Translations under genes and position numbers: made by a program
Assembly: GCA_944388395.1 (NCBI GenBank)
Contig: CALXIP010000119.1
Span: forward strand, 1-47,298
Direction of reading: 5' to 3'
DNA length: 47,298 nucleotides
DNA from: an uncultured Ruthenibacterium sp.
GTDB lineage: Bacteria > Bacillota > Clostridia > Oscillospirales > Ruminococcaceae
Notes under the pieces: generated by a model
Seen by the model: the letters and a program-made list of their open reading frames with translations, nothing else
Told to the model about the DNA's origin: nothing
Databases searched by the model: none
Shown here: in pieces, positions 24,814 through 32,531 of the stretch
Layout: every line of letters starts with the position of its first letter
How positions within the stretch are numbered: the stretch's first letter is position 1

Positions 24814-25677
24814 ATGAATCGTGCACAAACCGTCCGGCGATACGCTATTACGCTCATCGCCGTTATTTTCTCTGCATTTTTGCAGGCCTTTACCCTTCAG
24901 GTCTTTTTCACGCCGATGCAAATCCTTTCCAGCGGCTTCACCGGTGTGGCCGTGCTGATCGAAAAAATCACCTCTCTGTTTGGAATCCACTTTTCCACAT
25001 CGCTGGGCATGATCGCGCTGAATCTTCCGGTGGCTGCCTTTTGTTTCAAGCACATTGGAAAAAAATTCGTGATTTTCTCTCTGCTTCAGGTGTTTCTGGC
25101 CAGTACCATTTTAAAATACGCGCATTTTCAGCCGCTCTTTGACAACGTCCTTTTGAACATCTGTTTTGGCGGGTTCCTGTACGGGATCGCCATTGTAACC
25201 GCTTTGAAAGGCAACGCTTCCACCGGCGGAACGGACTTTATCGCCCTCTATGTTTCCAATAAAACCGGGCACGCCATCTGGCAGTATGTTTTCGTCTTCA
25301 ACGCCTGCATGCTGTGTCTGTTCGGCTATCTGTTCGGCTGGGAATACGCAGGGTATTCCATCATGTGTCAGTTTATCTCCACCAAAACCATCGACACATT
25401 TTATCACCGCTACAAACGGGTCACGCTCCAAATCACCACCCATGACGCGGAATCCGTGGTCCGTGAGTACATCGCGCATTTCCGCCACGGGATTTCCGTT
25501 TTGGACGGACACGGCGGCTACAGCGGCCAGAAAATCAGCTTGCTGCACACGGTGGTCTCTTCTTACGAAGTGCAGGACATCGTTCATCTGATGAAGCAGG
25601 TGGACCCGAAAATCATTATCAATGTACTTCCCACCGAAACCTTCTTCGGCGGCTTTTACCAAAAGCCCATCGAATAA
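24814..25677 (+). CDS. YitT-family membrane protein with DUF2179 domain
   Basis: 287 residues. Five membrane segments fill the first 180 residues, with STGGTDFIALYV in a loop, and a cytoplasmic DUF2179 domain of about 90 residues follows (HGISVLDGHGGYSGQ, then VLPTETFFGGF). The family is widespread in Firmicutes and is of uncertain function, perhaps transport. AGGAG lies six bases before ATG 24814; a second ATG six bases earlier, 24808, is nearly as good and would add two residues. It has its own promoter and terminator. Confidence 0.86.
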   Translation: MNRAQTVRRYAITLIAVIFSAFLQAFTLQVFFTPMQILSSGFTGVAVLIEKITSLFGIHFSTSLGMIALNLPVAAFCFKHIGKKFVIFSLLQVFLASTILKYAHFQPLFDNVLLNICFGGFLYGIAIVTALKGNASTGGTDFIALYVSNKTGHAIWQYVFVFNACMLCLFGYLFGWEYAGYSIMCQFISTKTIDTFYHRYKRVTLQITTHDAESVVREYIAHFRHGISVLDGHGGYSGQKISLLHTVVSSYEVQDIVHLMKQVDPKIIINVLPTETFFGGFYQKPIE

Positions 25678-25683
25678 CACAGG

Positions 25684-25715
25684 AAAAGCCAGGGCGTTTT
25701 CACCCTGGCTTTTTT
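25684..25715. terminator. Bidirectional terminator after the YitT-family gene
   Basis: AAAAGCCAGGG and CCCTGGCTTTT flank an eight-base loop, with T runs on both strands. The convergent small minus-strand gene ends 15 bases away. Confidence 0.85.
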
Positions 25716-25729
25716 CAATGCAGCGTCTT

Positions 25730-25915
25730 TTAAAAAGACATCATCTTATCGATCCCATTCATGGCCTTCTGCGCGGTGTGCGCCGCTTTTTTCATGGCTT
25801 TTTTCACTTCACGGGGATGTTTCTGTGCGGCATATGCTCCTACAGCCCCCAGCGCACTGCCGGCCAGCATACCCATCGCGGCACCGCTCATCATGCTTTT
25901 TGTGTTTTTATACAT
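25730..25915 (-). CDS. Small membrane protein (61 aa), Ala/Gly-rich helix
   Basis: The 61 residues hold one glycine- and alanine-rich membrane helix (MMSGAAMGMLAGSALGAVGAY, written here as two halves MMSGAAMGML and AGSALGAVGAY) followed by a very basic amphipathic tail with KHPREVKKAMKKAAHTAQKAM. GGAGG lies ten bases before the ATG. The shape recalls YtxH-like envelope proteins, but no domain was recognised. It converges on YitT, with which it shares a terminator. Confidence 0.68.
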   Translation of the reverse strand: MYKNTKSMMSGAAMGMLAGSALGAVGAYAAQKHPREVKKAMKKAAHTAQKAMNGIDKMMSF

Positions 25916-25969
25916 GGTCGTTCGTCCTCCTTTGCTTGGATGCTTGTTGGCATCTGCTGTTAGTTTGCC

Positions 25970-26004
25970 CCCTGCTTTTTCGTATTTGCAGGGAAAAATT
26001 TCCC
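25970..26004. repeat. Two adjoining inverted repeats in a divergent intergenic region
   Basis: CCCTGC (25970-25975) and GCAGGG (25988-25993) form a stem with a 12-base loop. The second arm also begins GGGAAA AA TTTCCC (25991-26004), so two alternative hairpins share GGG. They lie between two divergent genes and may be a regulatory or RNA element; no T run follows. Confidence 0.4.
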
Positions 26005-26084
26005 TTTTCGCATATTTTTCATCCTCCGCACTCCCGGAATGTGGTATACTAACAGTATCTGTGGAGCGAGCAAGGAGGCTTTTT

Positions 26085-26930
26085 GTGGAACAGATGAAGC
26101 GTGTTCTGTGCATACATGACCTTTCCTGTGTGGGAAGGTGCAGTCTGACGGTAATTCTCCCGGTTCTTTCCGCCATGGGAGTACAGGCCTGCCCACTGCC
26201 CACAGCTCTGCTGAGCACGCACACCGGCGGTCTTGGCACTCCGGCCGTGATTCGCACCGAAGCCTTCTGTCGGGACGCGCTGGCCCATTGGGAACGCCTT
26301 TCACTCTCGTTTGACTGCGTTTATTCCGGCTATCTGGCTGACGCAGCCGACGCGGAACTGGTGCGGCGCGCCTTTGCGCAAAACCCGGACGCCTGCAAAC
26401 TGGTGGACCCGGTGCTGGCCGACCACGGAAAACTGTATCGCGGCGTGACGCCTGCGTTGTGCAGTGCCATGACGGACCTGTGCAAAATGGCCGATGTTTT
26501 GTGCCCCAATGTCACAGAAAGCGCCGTACTGCTTGGCCTGGAGCCCGATGACACCCCGTTTGACCGCGCACAGCTGGCAGAACGGATCGAGCGGCTTCAT
26601 GCAGCGTTTCCCCGTGCCCGCGGGCTGGTCATTACCGGCGCGCGCCTGAGCGACGGAACGCACGGCAACGCCTTTTGGCAGGAAGACAATTCGTTCTGTT
26701 TCCTGCCTTTTGACCCGGTGCCGCAGTCCTATCCAGGGACCGGCGATTTATTTGCATCTGTTCTTGCCGGCGCGCTGACCCGCGGCCTCCGCCTGGCCGA
26801 CAGCGTGGAACTGGCGGCCGGCTTTGTGGCCAGAGCAGCAGCCGAGACATTGCGCATGGGGGCAGGCCCGCGTTTCGGCACTGCCTTCGAGCGCGTGCTG
26901 AGTGATTTGACAAAACCAAAAGAGGGATGA
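26085..26930 (+). CDS. Pyridoxal/pyridoxamine kinase (PdxK/PdxY type)
   Basis: 281 residues of the ribokinase-like fold. It begins KRVLCIHDLSCVGRCSLTV, the N-terminal substrate loop of Firmicute pyridoxamine kinases, and has PLPTALLSTHTGG, a DPVLADHGKLY block, PNVTES and the anion-hole and catalytic Asp motif PGTGDLF. It phosphorylates B6 vitamers to make pyridoxal phosphate or its precursor. AAGGAGG lies six bases before a GTG at 26085, which is favoured over the ATG at 26094. TrmL follows after six bases, so the two share a transcript. TATACT at 26045 is a probable -10 box. Confidence 0.87.
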   Translation: MEQMKRVLCIHDLSCVGRCSLTVILPVLSAMGVQACPLPTALLSTHTGGLGTPAVIRTEAFCRDALAHWERLSLSFDCVYSGYLADAADAELVRRAFAQNPDACKLVDPVLADHGKLYRGVTPALCSAMTDLCKMADVLCPNVTESAVLLGLEPDDTPFDRAQLAERIERLHAAFPRARGLVITGARLSDGTHGNAFWQEDNSFCFLPFDPVPQSYPGTGDLFASVLAGALTRGLRLADSVELAAGFVARAAAETLRMGAGPRFGTAFERVLSDLTKPKEG

Positions 26931-26936
26931 TTCTAC

Positions 26937-27434
26937 TTGCCAACTTTGAACATTGTACTGGTGGAGCCTCAAATTCCGCAAAACACCGGAAACGTGGCGC
27001 GCACCTGCGCCTGCACCGGCGCGCGGTTGCATCTGGTGGGACCCATGGGATTTGTAGTGGATGACCGAAAGCTGAAACGTGCCGGCCTTGACTATTGGCA
27101 CATGCTTGATATAACATACTATCAGGATTTGAAGGATTTTTTTGCCAAAAGCAACGGTCCTTTTTATTATTTTACCACCAAGGCGCCCCAGCGCTACACC
27201 GACGTGCGCTATCCCGACGGAGCATATCTTGTGTTTGGCCGCGAAGATGCAGGGCTGCCGGAACAATTGCTGTTTGAAAACCAGCCCTGGTGCGTGCGCC
27301 TGCCCATGCGCAACGACGCGCGGAGCCTGAATCTGTCCAATACCGTGGCCATCGGCGTATACGAAACGCTGCGCCAATGGGACTTTGACGGCCTGCTGGA
27401 CCAGGGGCATTTAAGAAACTACGATTGGAAGTGA
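26937..27434 (+). CDS. trmL: tRNA (cytidine(34)-2'-O)-methyltransferase TrmL
   Basis: 165 residues, the usual length. LNIVLVEPQIPQNTGNVART opens the SPOUT fold, which has a deep knot; LVFGREDAGLPE and LPMRNDARSLNLSNTVAI supply the knot and the S-adenosylmethionine site. It methylates the 2'-OH of the wobble base of certain tRNA-Leu species. The start is a TTG six bases past the kinase stop, with AGAGGG about ten bases before; no ATG is possible near the conserved start. DegV follows after four bases. Confidence 0.93.
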   Translation: MPTLNIVLVEPQIPQNTGNVARTCACTGARLHLVGPMGFVVDDRKLKRAGLDYWHMLDITYYQDLKDFFAKSNGPFYYFTTKAPQRYTDVRYPDGAYLVFGREDAGLPEQLLFENQPWCVRLPMRNDARSLNLSNTVAIGVYETLRQWDFDGLLDQGHLRNYDWK

Positions 27435-27438
27435 ATGT

Positions 27439-28305
27439 ATGAGAAAAGTTGCAGTTTTGACGGATTCCGCCTGTGACATTTCACCGGAATTGCAGCAGAA
27501 ATACGGCATTGACATTCTTCCCTTTTACATTGCGGTGGACGGAAAAAGCTACACCGAGCGGGAGGATTTTACCAACGAAGAATATTACGAAATGCTGACC
27601 AAGTGCGAAGGCATTCCTGTCACATCCCAGATCACGCCCATGCGCTTTCTGGAGCAGTTTGCCCATTACGACGAACAGGGATACACGGACGTTTTGTATG
27701 TGGCCATCAACTCCACCGGTTCCAATACCTATCAGAACGCGGTTTTTGCCAGCCGTCAGTATCGGGAAGAGCACCCGGACAGCCAACTGAAATTTCACAT
27801 TGTGGACAGCCACACCTATTCCATGACGTATGGCTGGCATGTGTGCCAGGCGGCCCGCAAGCTGCAAAACGGCGCGGATGTGCGGGATGTAGTGGAATAT
27901 CTGGAAGAGCAGTTTGCCTCCATGGAAGTGGCGCTTTCGGTGTATACCCTGCGCTTCATTAAAAAGAGCGGACGCATTTCCGCGGCTGCTGCCTTTGCGG
28001 GCGAGCTGCTCGGCCTTCGCCCCATCATTTCCATCATTGACGGCGAGACTGCCACGCCCGCCAAAGTCCGGGGAGATCTGGCGGTGATGCCGGGCCTTGT
28101 GAAATACGTAAAAGGGCGCATTCAGCCCGGAACGCCTTATCTTGTGGGCGGCACCGATGAGGAAAACTGCAAAATGCTGGCCAAGCTGTGTAAAAAAGAA
28201 CTGGGTTACGGCCCTGAAACGCTGTTTTCTTTGGGTGCGGCTGTGGCCACCAATACCGGTCCCGACGCGGTGGCCGTGGTGTTCAACGGCCCGAAGCGCC
28301 GCTGA
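27439..28305 (+). CDS. DegV-family fatty-acid-binding protein
   Basis: 288 residues. It begins with VAVLTDSACDIS, and has the family features YREEHP and FIKKSGRISAA plus GLRPIISIIDGE in the middle. DegV proteins (FakB) hold a fatty acid so that FakA can phosphorylate it for phospholipid synthesis. No FakA is in view. A weak GGAAG site lies before the ATG, which is only four bases from the trmL stop, so the pair is probably coupled. A glycosyltransferase follows after 30 bases. Confidence 0.9.
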   Translation: MRKVAVLTDSACDISPELQQKYGIDILPFYIAVDGKSYTEREDFTNEEYYEMLTKCEGIPVTSQITPMRFLEQFAHYDEQGYTDVLYVAINSTGSNTYQNAVFASRQYREEHPDSQLKFHIVDSHTYSMTYGWHVCQAARKLQNGADVRDVVEYLEEQFASMEVALSVYTLRFIKKSGRISAAAAFAGELLGLRPIISIIDGETATPAKVRGDLAVMPGLVKYVKGRIQPGTPYLVGGTDEENCKMLAKLCKKELGYGPETLFSLGAAVATNTGPDAVAVVFNGPKRR

Positions 28306-28335
28306 TCGATCGTAGGAGAAAAGGGGGTTTTCAAG

Positions 28336-29307
28336 TTGCAAAAACCGATTTTATACATTGTGATTCCCTGTTACAATGAACAGGAAGTTTTGCCCGTGAC
28401 CAGCGGCATGTTTCTCAAGAAAATTCAGGACCTGACCGCACAGGGCAAAATCGCTGAAAAGAGCCGCGTGATGTTTGTAAACGACGGGTCCAAGGACAAA
28501 ACCTGGGAAATTATTCAGGGACTGGCGCGGCAGGATGAACACTATGTGGGCGTGTGCCTGTCCCGCAACCGCGGTCACCAGAACGCCCTTCTGGCCGGAC
28601 TGATGACCGCCAAGGATCTGGCAGACATCACCATCTCCATTGACTGCGACGGCCAGGATGACATCAACGCCATGGACAGTATGGTGGACGAGTACCTGGC
28701 GGGCTGCGACGTGGTTTACGGCGTGCGCTCCAAGCGGGAGACGGACACCTGGTTCAAACGCACCACCGCAGAGGGCTTCTATAAAGTCATGAACGCCCTG
28801 GGTGCCAACACCGTCTACAATCACGCAGACTACCGCCTGATGAGCCGCCGCGCTCTGGAAGGGCTTGCCCAGTTCCAGGAAGTAAACCTGTTCCTGCGCG
28901 GCCTTGTGCCGCTGGTGGGCTACCGCTCCACCAGCGTGTATTACGAACGCGCCGAGCGTATTGCCGGCGAGAGCCATTATCCGCTGAAGAAAATGCTGAA
29001 CTTTGCCTTTGACGGCATCACCAGCCTTTCGGTGAAACCCATCCGGCTGATCACCGGACTTGGTTTTCTCATCAGTCTGGCCAGTTTCCTGGGCATCTTG
29101 TGGGTGCTGCTGACCAAGCTGTTCGGCGTCACCGTTTCCGGCTGGGCCAGCATGGCCTGCGCCATCTTCTTTATGGGCGGCGTCCAGCTTCTGTGCCTGG
29201 GTGTGATCGGCGAGTACATCGGCAAAATCTACAACGAGACCAAGGCCCGGCCCCGTTACATCATCAGTGAAACCACCTTTGACCATCAGAAGAGCGAGGA
29301 TAACTAA
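28336..29307 (+). CDS. Family 2 glycosyltransferase (polyprenyl-phosphate sugar transferase type)
   Basis: 323 residues. An N-terminal GT-A domain has IVIPCYNEQEVL, VNDGSKDKTW, LSRNRGHQNAL and a DCDGQDD metal site. Two C-terminal membrane segments, LITGLGFLISLASFLGILWV and the MACAIFFMGGVQLLCLGVI helix, each near 20 residues, anchor it. This is the GtrB/YkcC/DPM1-like type, which puts glucose, mannose or a related sugar on a lipid carrier. The start is TTG with AAGGGGG before it. The acceptor and sugar are unknown. It may serve wall or surface polymer decoration. Confidence 0.88.
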   Translation: MQKPILYIVIPCYNEQEVLPVTSGMFLKKIQDLTAQGKIAEKSRVMFVNDGSKDKTWEIIQGLARQDEHYVGVCLSRNRGHQNALLAGLMTAKDLADITISIDCDGQDDINAMDSMVDEYLAGCDVVYGVRSKRETDTWFKRTTAEGFYKVMNALGANTVYNHADYRLMSRRALEGLAQFQEVNLFLRGLVPLVGYRSTSVYYERAERIAGESHYPLKKMLNFAFDGITSLSVKPIRLITGLGFLISLASFLGILWVLLTKLFGVTVSGWASMACAIFFMGGVQLLCLGVIGEYIGKIYNETKARPRYIISETTFDHQKSEDN

Positions 29308-29311
29308 ACTC

Positions 29312-29908
29312 ATGGAAAAACAAATGTGGAAAGGTTCCACGCTGCTGGCCCCGGTGCCGCCTGCGCTGGTAAGCTGCGGCACACTGGAAGCCCCCAATGC
29401 TTTGACCATCGCATGGACAGGCATTCTCAACAGCCAGCCTCCCAAAACCTACATCTCCGTGCGGCCGGAACGATACAGCTACGATCTGATCAAAGAGAGC
29501 GGAGAGTTTGTCATCAACCTTCCCACGGCGGCGCTGGTGCGCGCCATTGACTACTGTGGTGTTCGCAGCGGCCGGAACGAGAACAAACTGGCAGCGATGC
29601 ACCTGTCTGTGCAGCCGGTGGAAGGCTTTTCCTGCCCGATGATTGCCGAAAGTCCCCTGAGCATTGCCTGCCGGGTGACCGACGTGGTCCCGTTGGGCAG
29701 TCATGACATGTTCCTGGCGGACATTGTGTCCATTCACGTGGCCAGTGACCTGATTGATGAAAACGGCCGCTTGCGTCTGGCCAAGGCCGGTCTGTGCGCC
29801 TATGCACACGGTGAATATTTCGCATTGGGACGAAAAATTGGAGATTTCGGTTTCTCTGTAAAGAAGAAAAAGAAAAAACCGCAATACGACCGCCGAAAGG
29901 CAAAATGA
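29312..29908 (+). CDS. Flavin reductase-like domain protein
   Basis: 198 residues. ALTIAWTGILNSQPPKTYISVRPER, broken by a turn, plus FVINLPTAALVRAIDYCG match the flavin reductase-like FMN-binding split barrel of Clostridia. Such proteins reduce or carry FMN, often for an electron-transfer partner. It ends in an unusual lysine run, KKKKKKPQYDRRKAK, coded by an A/G-rich stretch. The ribosome site is poor (GAGGA about 12 bases before the ATG), and a later ATG at 29324 is possible. It lies four bases after the glycosyltransferase. Confidence 0.82.
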   Translation: MEKQMWKGSTLLAPVPPALVSCGTLEAPNALTIAWTGILNSQPPKTYISVRPERYSYDLIKESGEFVINLPTAALVRAIDYCGVRSGRNENKLAAMHLSVQPVEGFSCPMIAESPLSIACRVTDVVPLGSHDMFLADIVSIHVASDLIDENGRLRLAKAGLCAYAHGEYFALGRKIGDFGFSVKKKKKKPQYDRRKAK

Positions 29909-29909
29909 G

Positions 29910-29936
29910 AAAAGCCTCCCCTTGGGGAGGCTTTTT
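29910..29936 (+). terminator. Terminator after the flavin reductase gene
   Basis: AAAAGCCTCCCC and GGGGAGGCTTTTT are near-perfect inverted arms with a minimal loop. The T run partly overlaps the space before the acetyltransferase ribosome site, so some readthrough may feed that gene. Confidence 0.75.
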
Positions 29937-29955
29937 CAGCAAGGAGCGAACAGAA

Positions 29956-30540
29956 ATGACGGAACGTGAAAAAATGCTTGCCGGGGAATTATACGACTGC
30001 GGCGACGCAGAACTTTTGGCACAGTGGCATCTGGCCAAGGACCTGATGCGGGAATACAACTGCACCCGCTCAGACGATTTATCCGCCAAAGAACGCATTC
30101 TGGACCGACTTTTGGGCGGGCACGGCCGTTCGGTGTGGATTACACCGCCATTCTACGTGGATTACGGCTGCAACATCTTCCTGGGCGATCACTGCGAAAT
30201 CAATATGAATTGCACGTTTCAGGATGATAACCGCATTGTCATCGGCGACCGCGCCCTGATCGCGCCCAACGTGCAGATTTACACCGCGTTTCATCCTACT
30301 TCCGCCCGCGAACGCTTTGGGCCGGTGCGGGAAGACAGCACGTTTTCTTTCTGCAAGACCCGCACAGCACCTGTAGTGATTGGCAATGATGTCTGGATTG
30401 GCGGCGGGGCGATCTTGCTTCCGGGCGTCACCATCGGAAACAACGTGGTCATCGGGGCGGGAAGCGTGGTGACCCGAAGCCTGCCGGACAACGTGATCGC
30501 ATTCGGGTCGCCCTGCCGTGTCGTGCGGCCCAATGCATAA
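29956..30540 (+). CDS. Maltose/galactoside O-acetyltransferase-like (hexapeptide repeat)
   Basis: 194 residues. A helical N-terminal part starting MTEREKMLAGELYD is typical of maltose acetyltransferase (Maa/LacA). It is followed by left-handed beta-helix hexapeptide repeats (IVIGDRALIAPNVQIYT, VVIGNDVWIGGGAILLPG, VTIGNNVVIGAG). His in TAFHPT is the catalytic base of the group. It transfers acetyl from acetyl-CoA to a sugar hydroxyl. AAGGAG lies before ATG 29956; the open frame upstream runs through a terminator and is not coding. Confidence 0.92.
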   Translation: MTEREKMLAGELYDCGDAELLAQWHLAKDLMREYNCTRSDDLSAKERILDRLLGGHGRSVWITPPFYVDYGCNIFLGDHCEINMNCTFQDDNRIVIGDRALIAPNVQIYTAFHPTSARERFGPVREDSTFSFCKTRTAPVVIGNDVWIGGGAILLPGVTIGNNVVIGAGSVVTRSLPDNVIAFGSPCRVVRPNA

Positions 30541-30547
30541 AGCACGC

Positions 30548-30580
30548 AACGCAAACGAACCTTTTTTGTTCGCTTGCGTT
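30548..30580. repeat. Inverted repeat after the acetyltransferase gene
   Basis: AACGCAAACGAAC and GTTCGCTTGCGTT pair with one mismatch around a seven-base CTTTTTT loop. No T run follows, so it is not a standard terminator. It lies just before the promoter of the XRE-SpoVT gene and may be an operator or an RNA stem. Confidence 0.45.
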
Positions 30581-30582
30581 GG

Positions 30583-30611
30583 TTGCCGCCAACGTTCTGA
30601 CCGGGTATTCT
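30583..30611 (+). promoter_or_regulatory. Promoter of the XRE-SpoVT/ABC operon
   Basis: TTGCCG at 30583-30588 and TATTCT at 30606-30611 with a 17-base spacer; the inverted repeat at 30548-30580 ends two bases before its -35 box. Confidence 0.6.
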
Positions 30612-30637
30612 TAAGGAAAGAAAGGAGTTCGAAAAAA

Positions 30638-31096
30638 ATGAATCTTCTGATTCCTCAGAATCTGGCCTCCCTTCGGCGGATGCACGGCTACACATTGGAA
30701 CAGACCGCTGAAAAAATCGGCGTAACCCGGCAGGCCGTGGCCAAGTGGGAAAGCGGCGAAACCCTTCCCGACCTATTCAACTGCGATGCTTTGGCCCGTC
30801 TGTACGAAGTATCGCTGGACGATTTGCTCCATTACGACAGCCGCGCCGAAAAGTTGCCCGTCCCGCCCAAAGGCAAGCATCTCTTTGGAACGGTCACTCT
30901 GGGCGAGCGCGGCCAACTGGTGCTGCCTAAAAAGGCCCGCGATATGCTCGGCCTTTCCGCCGGAGATCTGCTGATGGTGCTTGGCAACGAAGACCCGGAC
31001 GGCTTCGGTCTGGCATTGGTGCCGGCCCAGCGTTTTTTGAACGCCGCGCAGTCCTTTTTAGAACTCTGTGAAAAGAAAGGCGGCGAAGAAGAATGA
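30638..31096 (+). CDS. Fused XRE helix-turn-helix and SpoVT/AbrB-type regulator
   Basis: 152 residues. An XRE HTH fills about 6-62 (LEQTAEKIGVTRQAVAKWESG). A SpoVT-AbrB-like swapped-hairpin domain is at about 80-130 (GTVTLGERGQLVLPKKARDM followed by LGLSAGD). Each type binds DNA by itself, so one chain has two possible DNA-binding modules. AAGGAG precedes the ATG. The stop TGA overlaps the ATPase start (ATGA), so it is coupled to the ABC exporter and is probably its regulator. Confidence 0.88.
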   Translation: MNLLIPQNLASLRRMHGYTLEQTAEKIGVTRQAVAKWESGETLPDLFNCDALARLYEVSLDDLLHYDSRAEKLPVPPKGKHLFGTVTLGERGQLVLPKKARDMLGLSAGDLLMVLGNEDPDGFGLALVPAQRFLNAAQSFLELCEKKGGEEE

Positions 31097-31851
31097 GCCT
31101 TTTGGAAGTGGACGGATTGTGCAAACGCTATCCTTCTTTTCTCTTATCCGACGTCTCTTTCCGTGTGGAACCCGGCCGGATCATGGGACTGATCGGCAAA
31201 AACGGAGCGGGCAAAAGCACCACCCTGAAAGCCCTTCTGCATATGGTACGGCCGGACAGCGGAAGCATCCGCATGTTCGGCCTTGATTTTTCTGACTATG
31301 AACTGTCCTGCAAACAGGAACTCGGCGTGGTTCTGGGCGGCATTGATTTTTACCGGCGCAAAAAGCTCTCCCAAATCACCCGCGCTGTCCGCCTTTTTTA
31401 TCCGCAATGGGATGAGAACGCCTACCGGGAATATCTGCGTCTGTTTGATCTGGATGAACGCAAATGTCCGGACCAGTTGTCCGCAGGTATGCGTGTCAAG
31501 TACATGCTTGCTCTGGCGCTGTCCCACCATGCCCGCCTGCTGGTTCTGGATGAGCCCACCAGCGGCATGGACCCCGTTTCCCGGGATGACCTTCTGAATC
31601 TGTTTCAGGCACTGGTGAAGGACGGGCAGCGGGCCATTCTTTTCTCTACGCACATCACATCCGATTTGGATAAATGCGCGGATGATGTGACCTACCTCAA
31701 AGACGGCACTGTTCTGTGCAGTGCCGAAAAAACACGTTTTCGTGCGGCCTTTTCCCATCTGCGCGAGTCGGGCGACCCGGATCTGCTGCCGCTGGAGGAG
31801 ATCATGGTGCGCACGGAGAGGAGGGACGATCATGACTGCCCTGCTGTTTAA
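31093..31851 (+). CDS. ABC transporter ATP-binding protein
   Basis: 252 residues. Walker A is GKNGAGKST at 35-43, the signature is LSAGM rather than LSGGQ, Walker B is LLVLDEPTSGMDP, and the switch His is in FSTHIT. The short, single-domain form resembles YtrB/BcrA-type exporters for peptides or antibiotics. It overlaps the regulator by four bases and its partner permease by 20 bases, so the three products form one unit. The substrate is unknown. Confidence 0.9.
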   Translation: MSLLEVDGLCKRYPSFLLSDVSFRVEPGRIMGLIGKNGAGKSTTLKALLHMVRPDSGSIRMFGLDFSDYELSCKQELGVVLGGIDFYRRKKLSQITRAVRLFYPQWDENAYREYLRLFDLDERKCPDQLSAGMRVKYMLALALSHHARLLVLDEPTSGMDPVSRDDLLNLFQALVKDGQRAILFSTHITSDLDKCADDVTYLKDGTVLCSAEKTRFRAAFSHLRESGDPDLLPLEEIMVRTERRDDHDCPAV

Positions 31852-32473
31852 AGACCTGCGGCTCACCGCTCATCCTGCCCTGTTTTTCTTTCTGTTCTTC
31901 GGTGTGCTTTTATGTGTGCCGGGCTACCCCTACGGCATGGTCTTCTTTTTCGGATGCCTCGGTCTGTTTTTCACTACCATGAACGGGCGGGAAAACGGGG
32001 ACGTTTTCTTCACTGCAACTCTGCCCGTTCGAAAAGGAGATGTGGTGCGCGGCCGCTGCGCATTGTTTGTGCTGGTGCAGCTCAGTCAGCTTTTGCTTTC
32101 CCTGCCCTTTGCATTTTTGCGACCGCTGTGGCTCCCCGAAGGAAATGTAGCCGGCATTGAGGCGAACGCCGCTTATTACGGGTTTGGGCTGCTGAGTTTT
32201 GGTCTGTTTAACCTGATTTTCCTGCCTGCTTTTTACCGCACTGCTTACCAGGCGGGGCGCGCTTTTGTGAAAGCGATGATTCCCGTTGCTCTGCTGATTT
32301 TCATCATGGAAGCACTCTCCCACTTTCCGGATCTCGCCTGGCTGGACAGCATTCGGCCCAGCGATCAGCTTCGGCAGCTGCCATTTCTCGCGGCGGGCGC
32401 GATGTTTTACGCACTGGCCACGTTTTTGGGCTGCCGCATTGCACGACACCGTTTTGAACAGGTGGACCTGTAA
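31832..32473 (+). CDS. ABC-2-type transporter permease
   Basis: 213 residues with six hydrophobic segments. It begins MTALLFKDLRLTAHPALFFF and carries FFTATLPVRKGDVVRGR, a coupling-helix sequence seen in ABC-2 permeases paired with short ATPases. GAGGAGGG lies before ATG 31832, within the end of the ATPase gene. With the ATPase it would form a dimeric exporter, perhaps for an antimicrobial or a lipid. Confidence 0.84.
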   Translation: MTALLFKDLRLTAHPALFFFLFFGVLLCVPGYPYGMVFFFGCLGLFFTTMNGRENGDVFFTATLPVRKGDVVRGRCALFVLVQLSQLLLSLPFAFLRPLWLPEGNVAGIEANAAYYGFGLLSFGLFNLIFLPAFYRTAYQAGRAFVKAMIPVALLIFIMEALSHFPDLAWLDSIRPSDQLRQLPFLAAGAMFYALATFLGCRIARHRFEQVDL

Positions 32474-32477
32474 AAGG

Positions 32478-32512
32478 ACAAGGGGGCATGGCCGATGGCC
32501 ATGCCCCCTTGT
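32478..32512. terminator. Long hairpin between the ABC operon and the radical-enzyme operon
   Basis: ACAAGGGGGCATGGCC and its exact complement form a 16-base-pair stem with a GAT loop. The T run is weak on the plus strand; CCTTTT follows on the minus strand. It probably stops both convergent transcripts. Confidence 0.75.
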
Positions 32513-32531
32513 TCCAATGAAAACCCACCCG

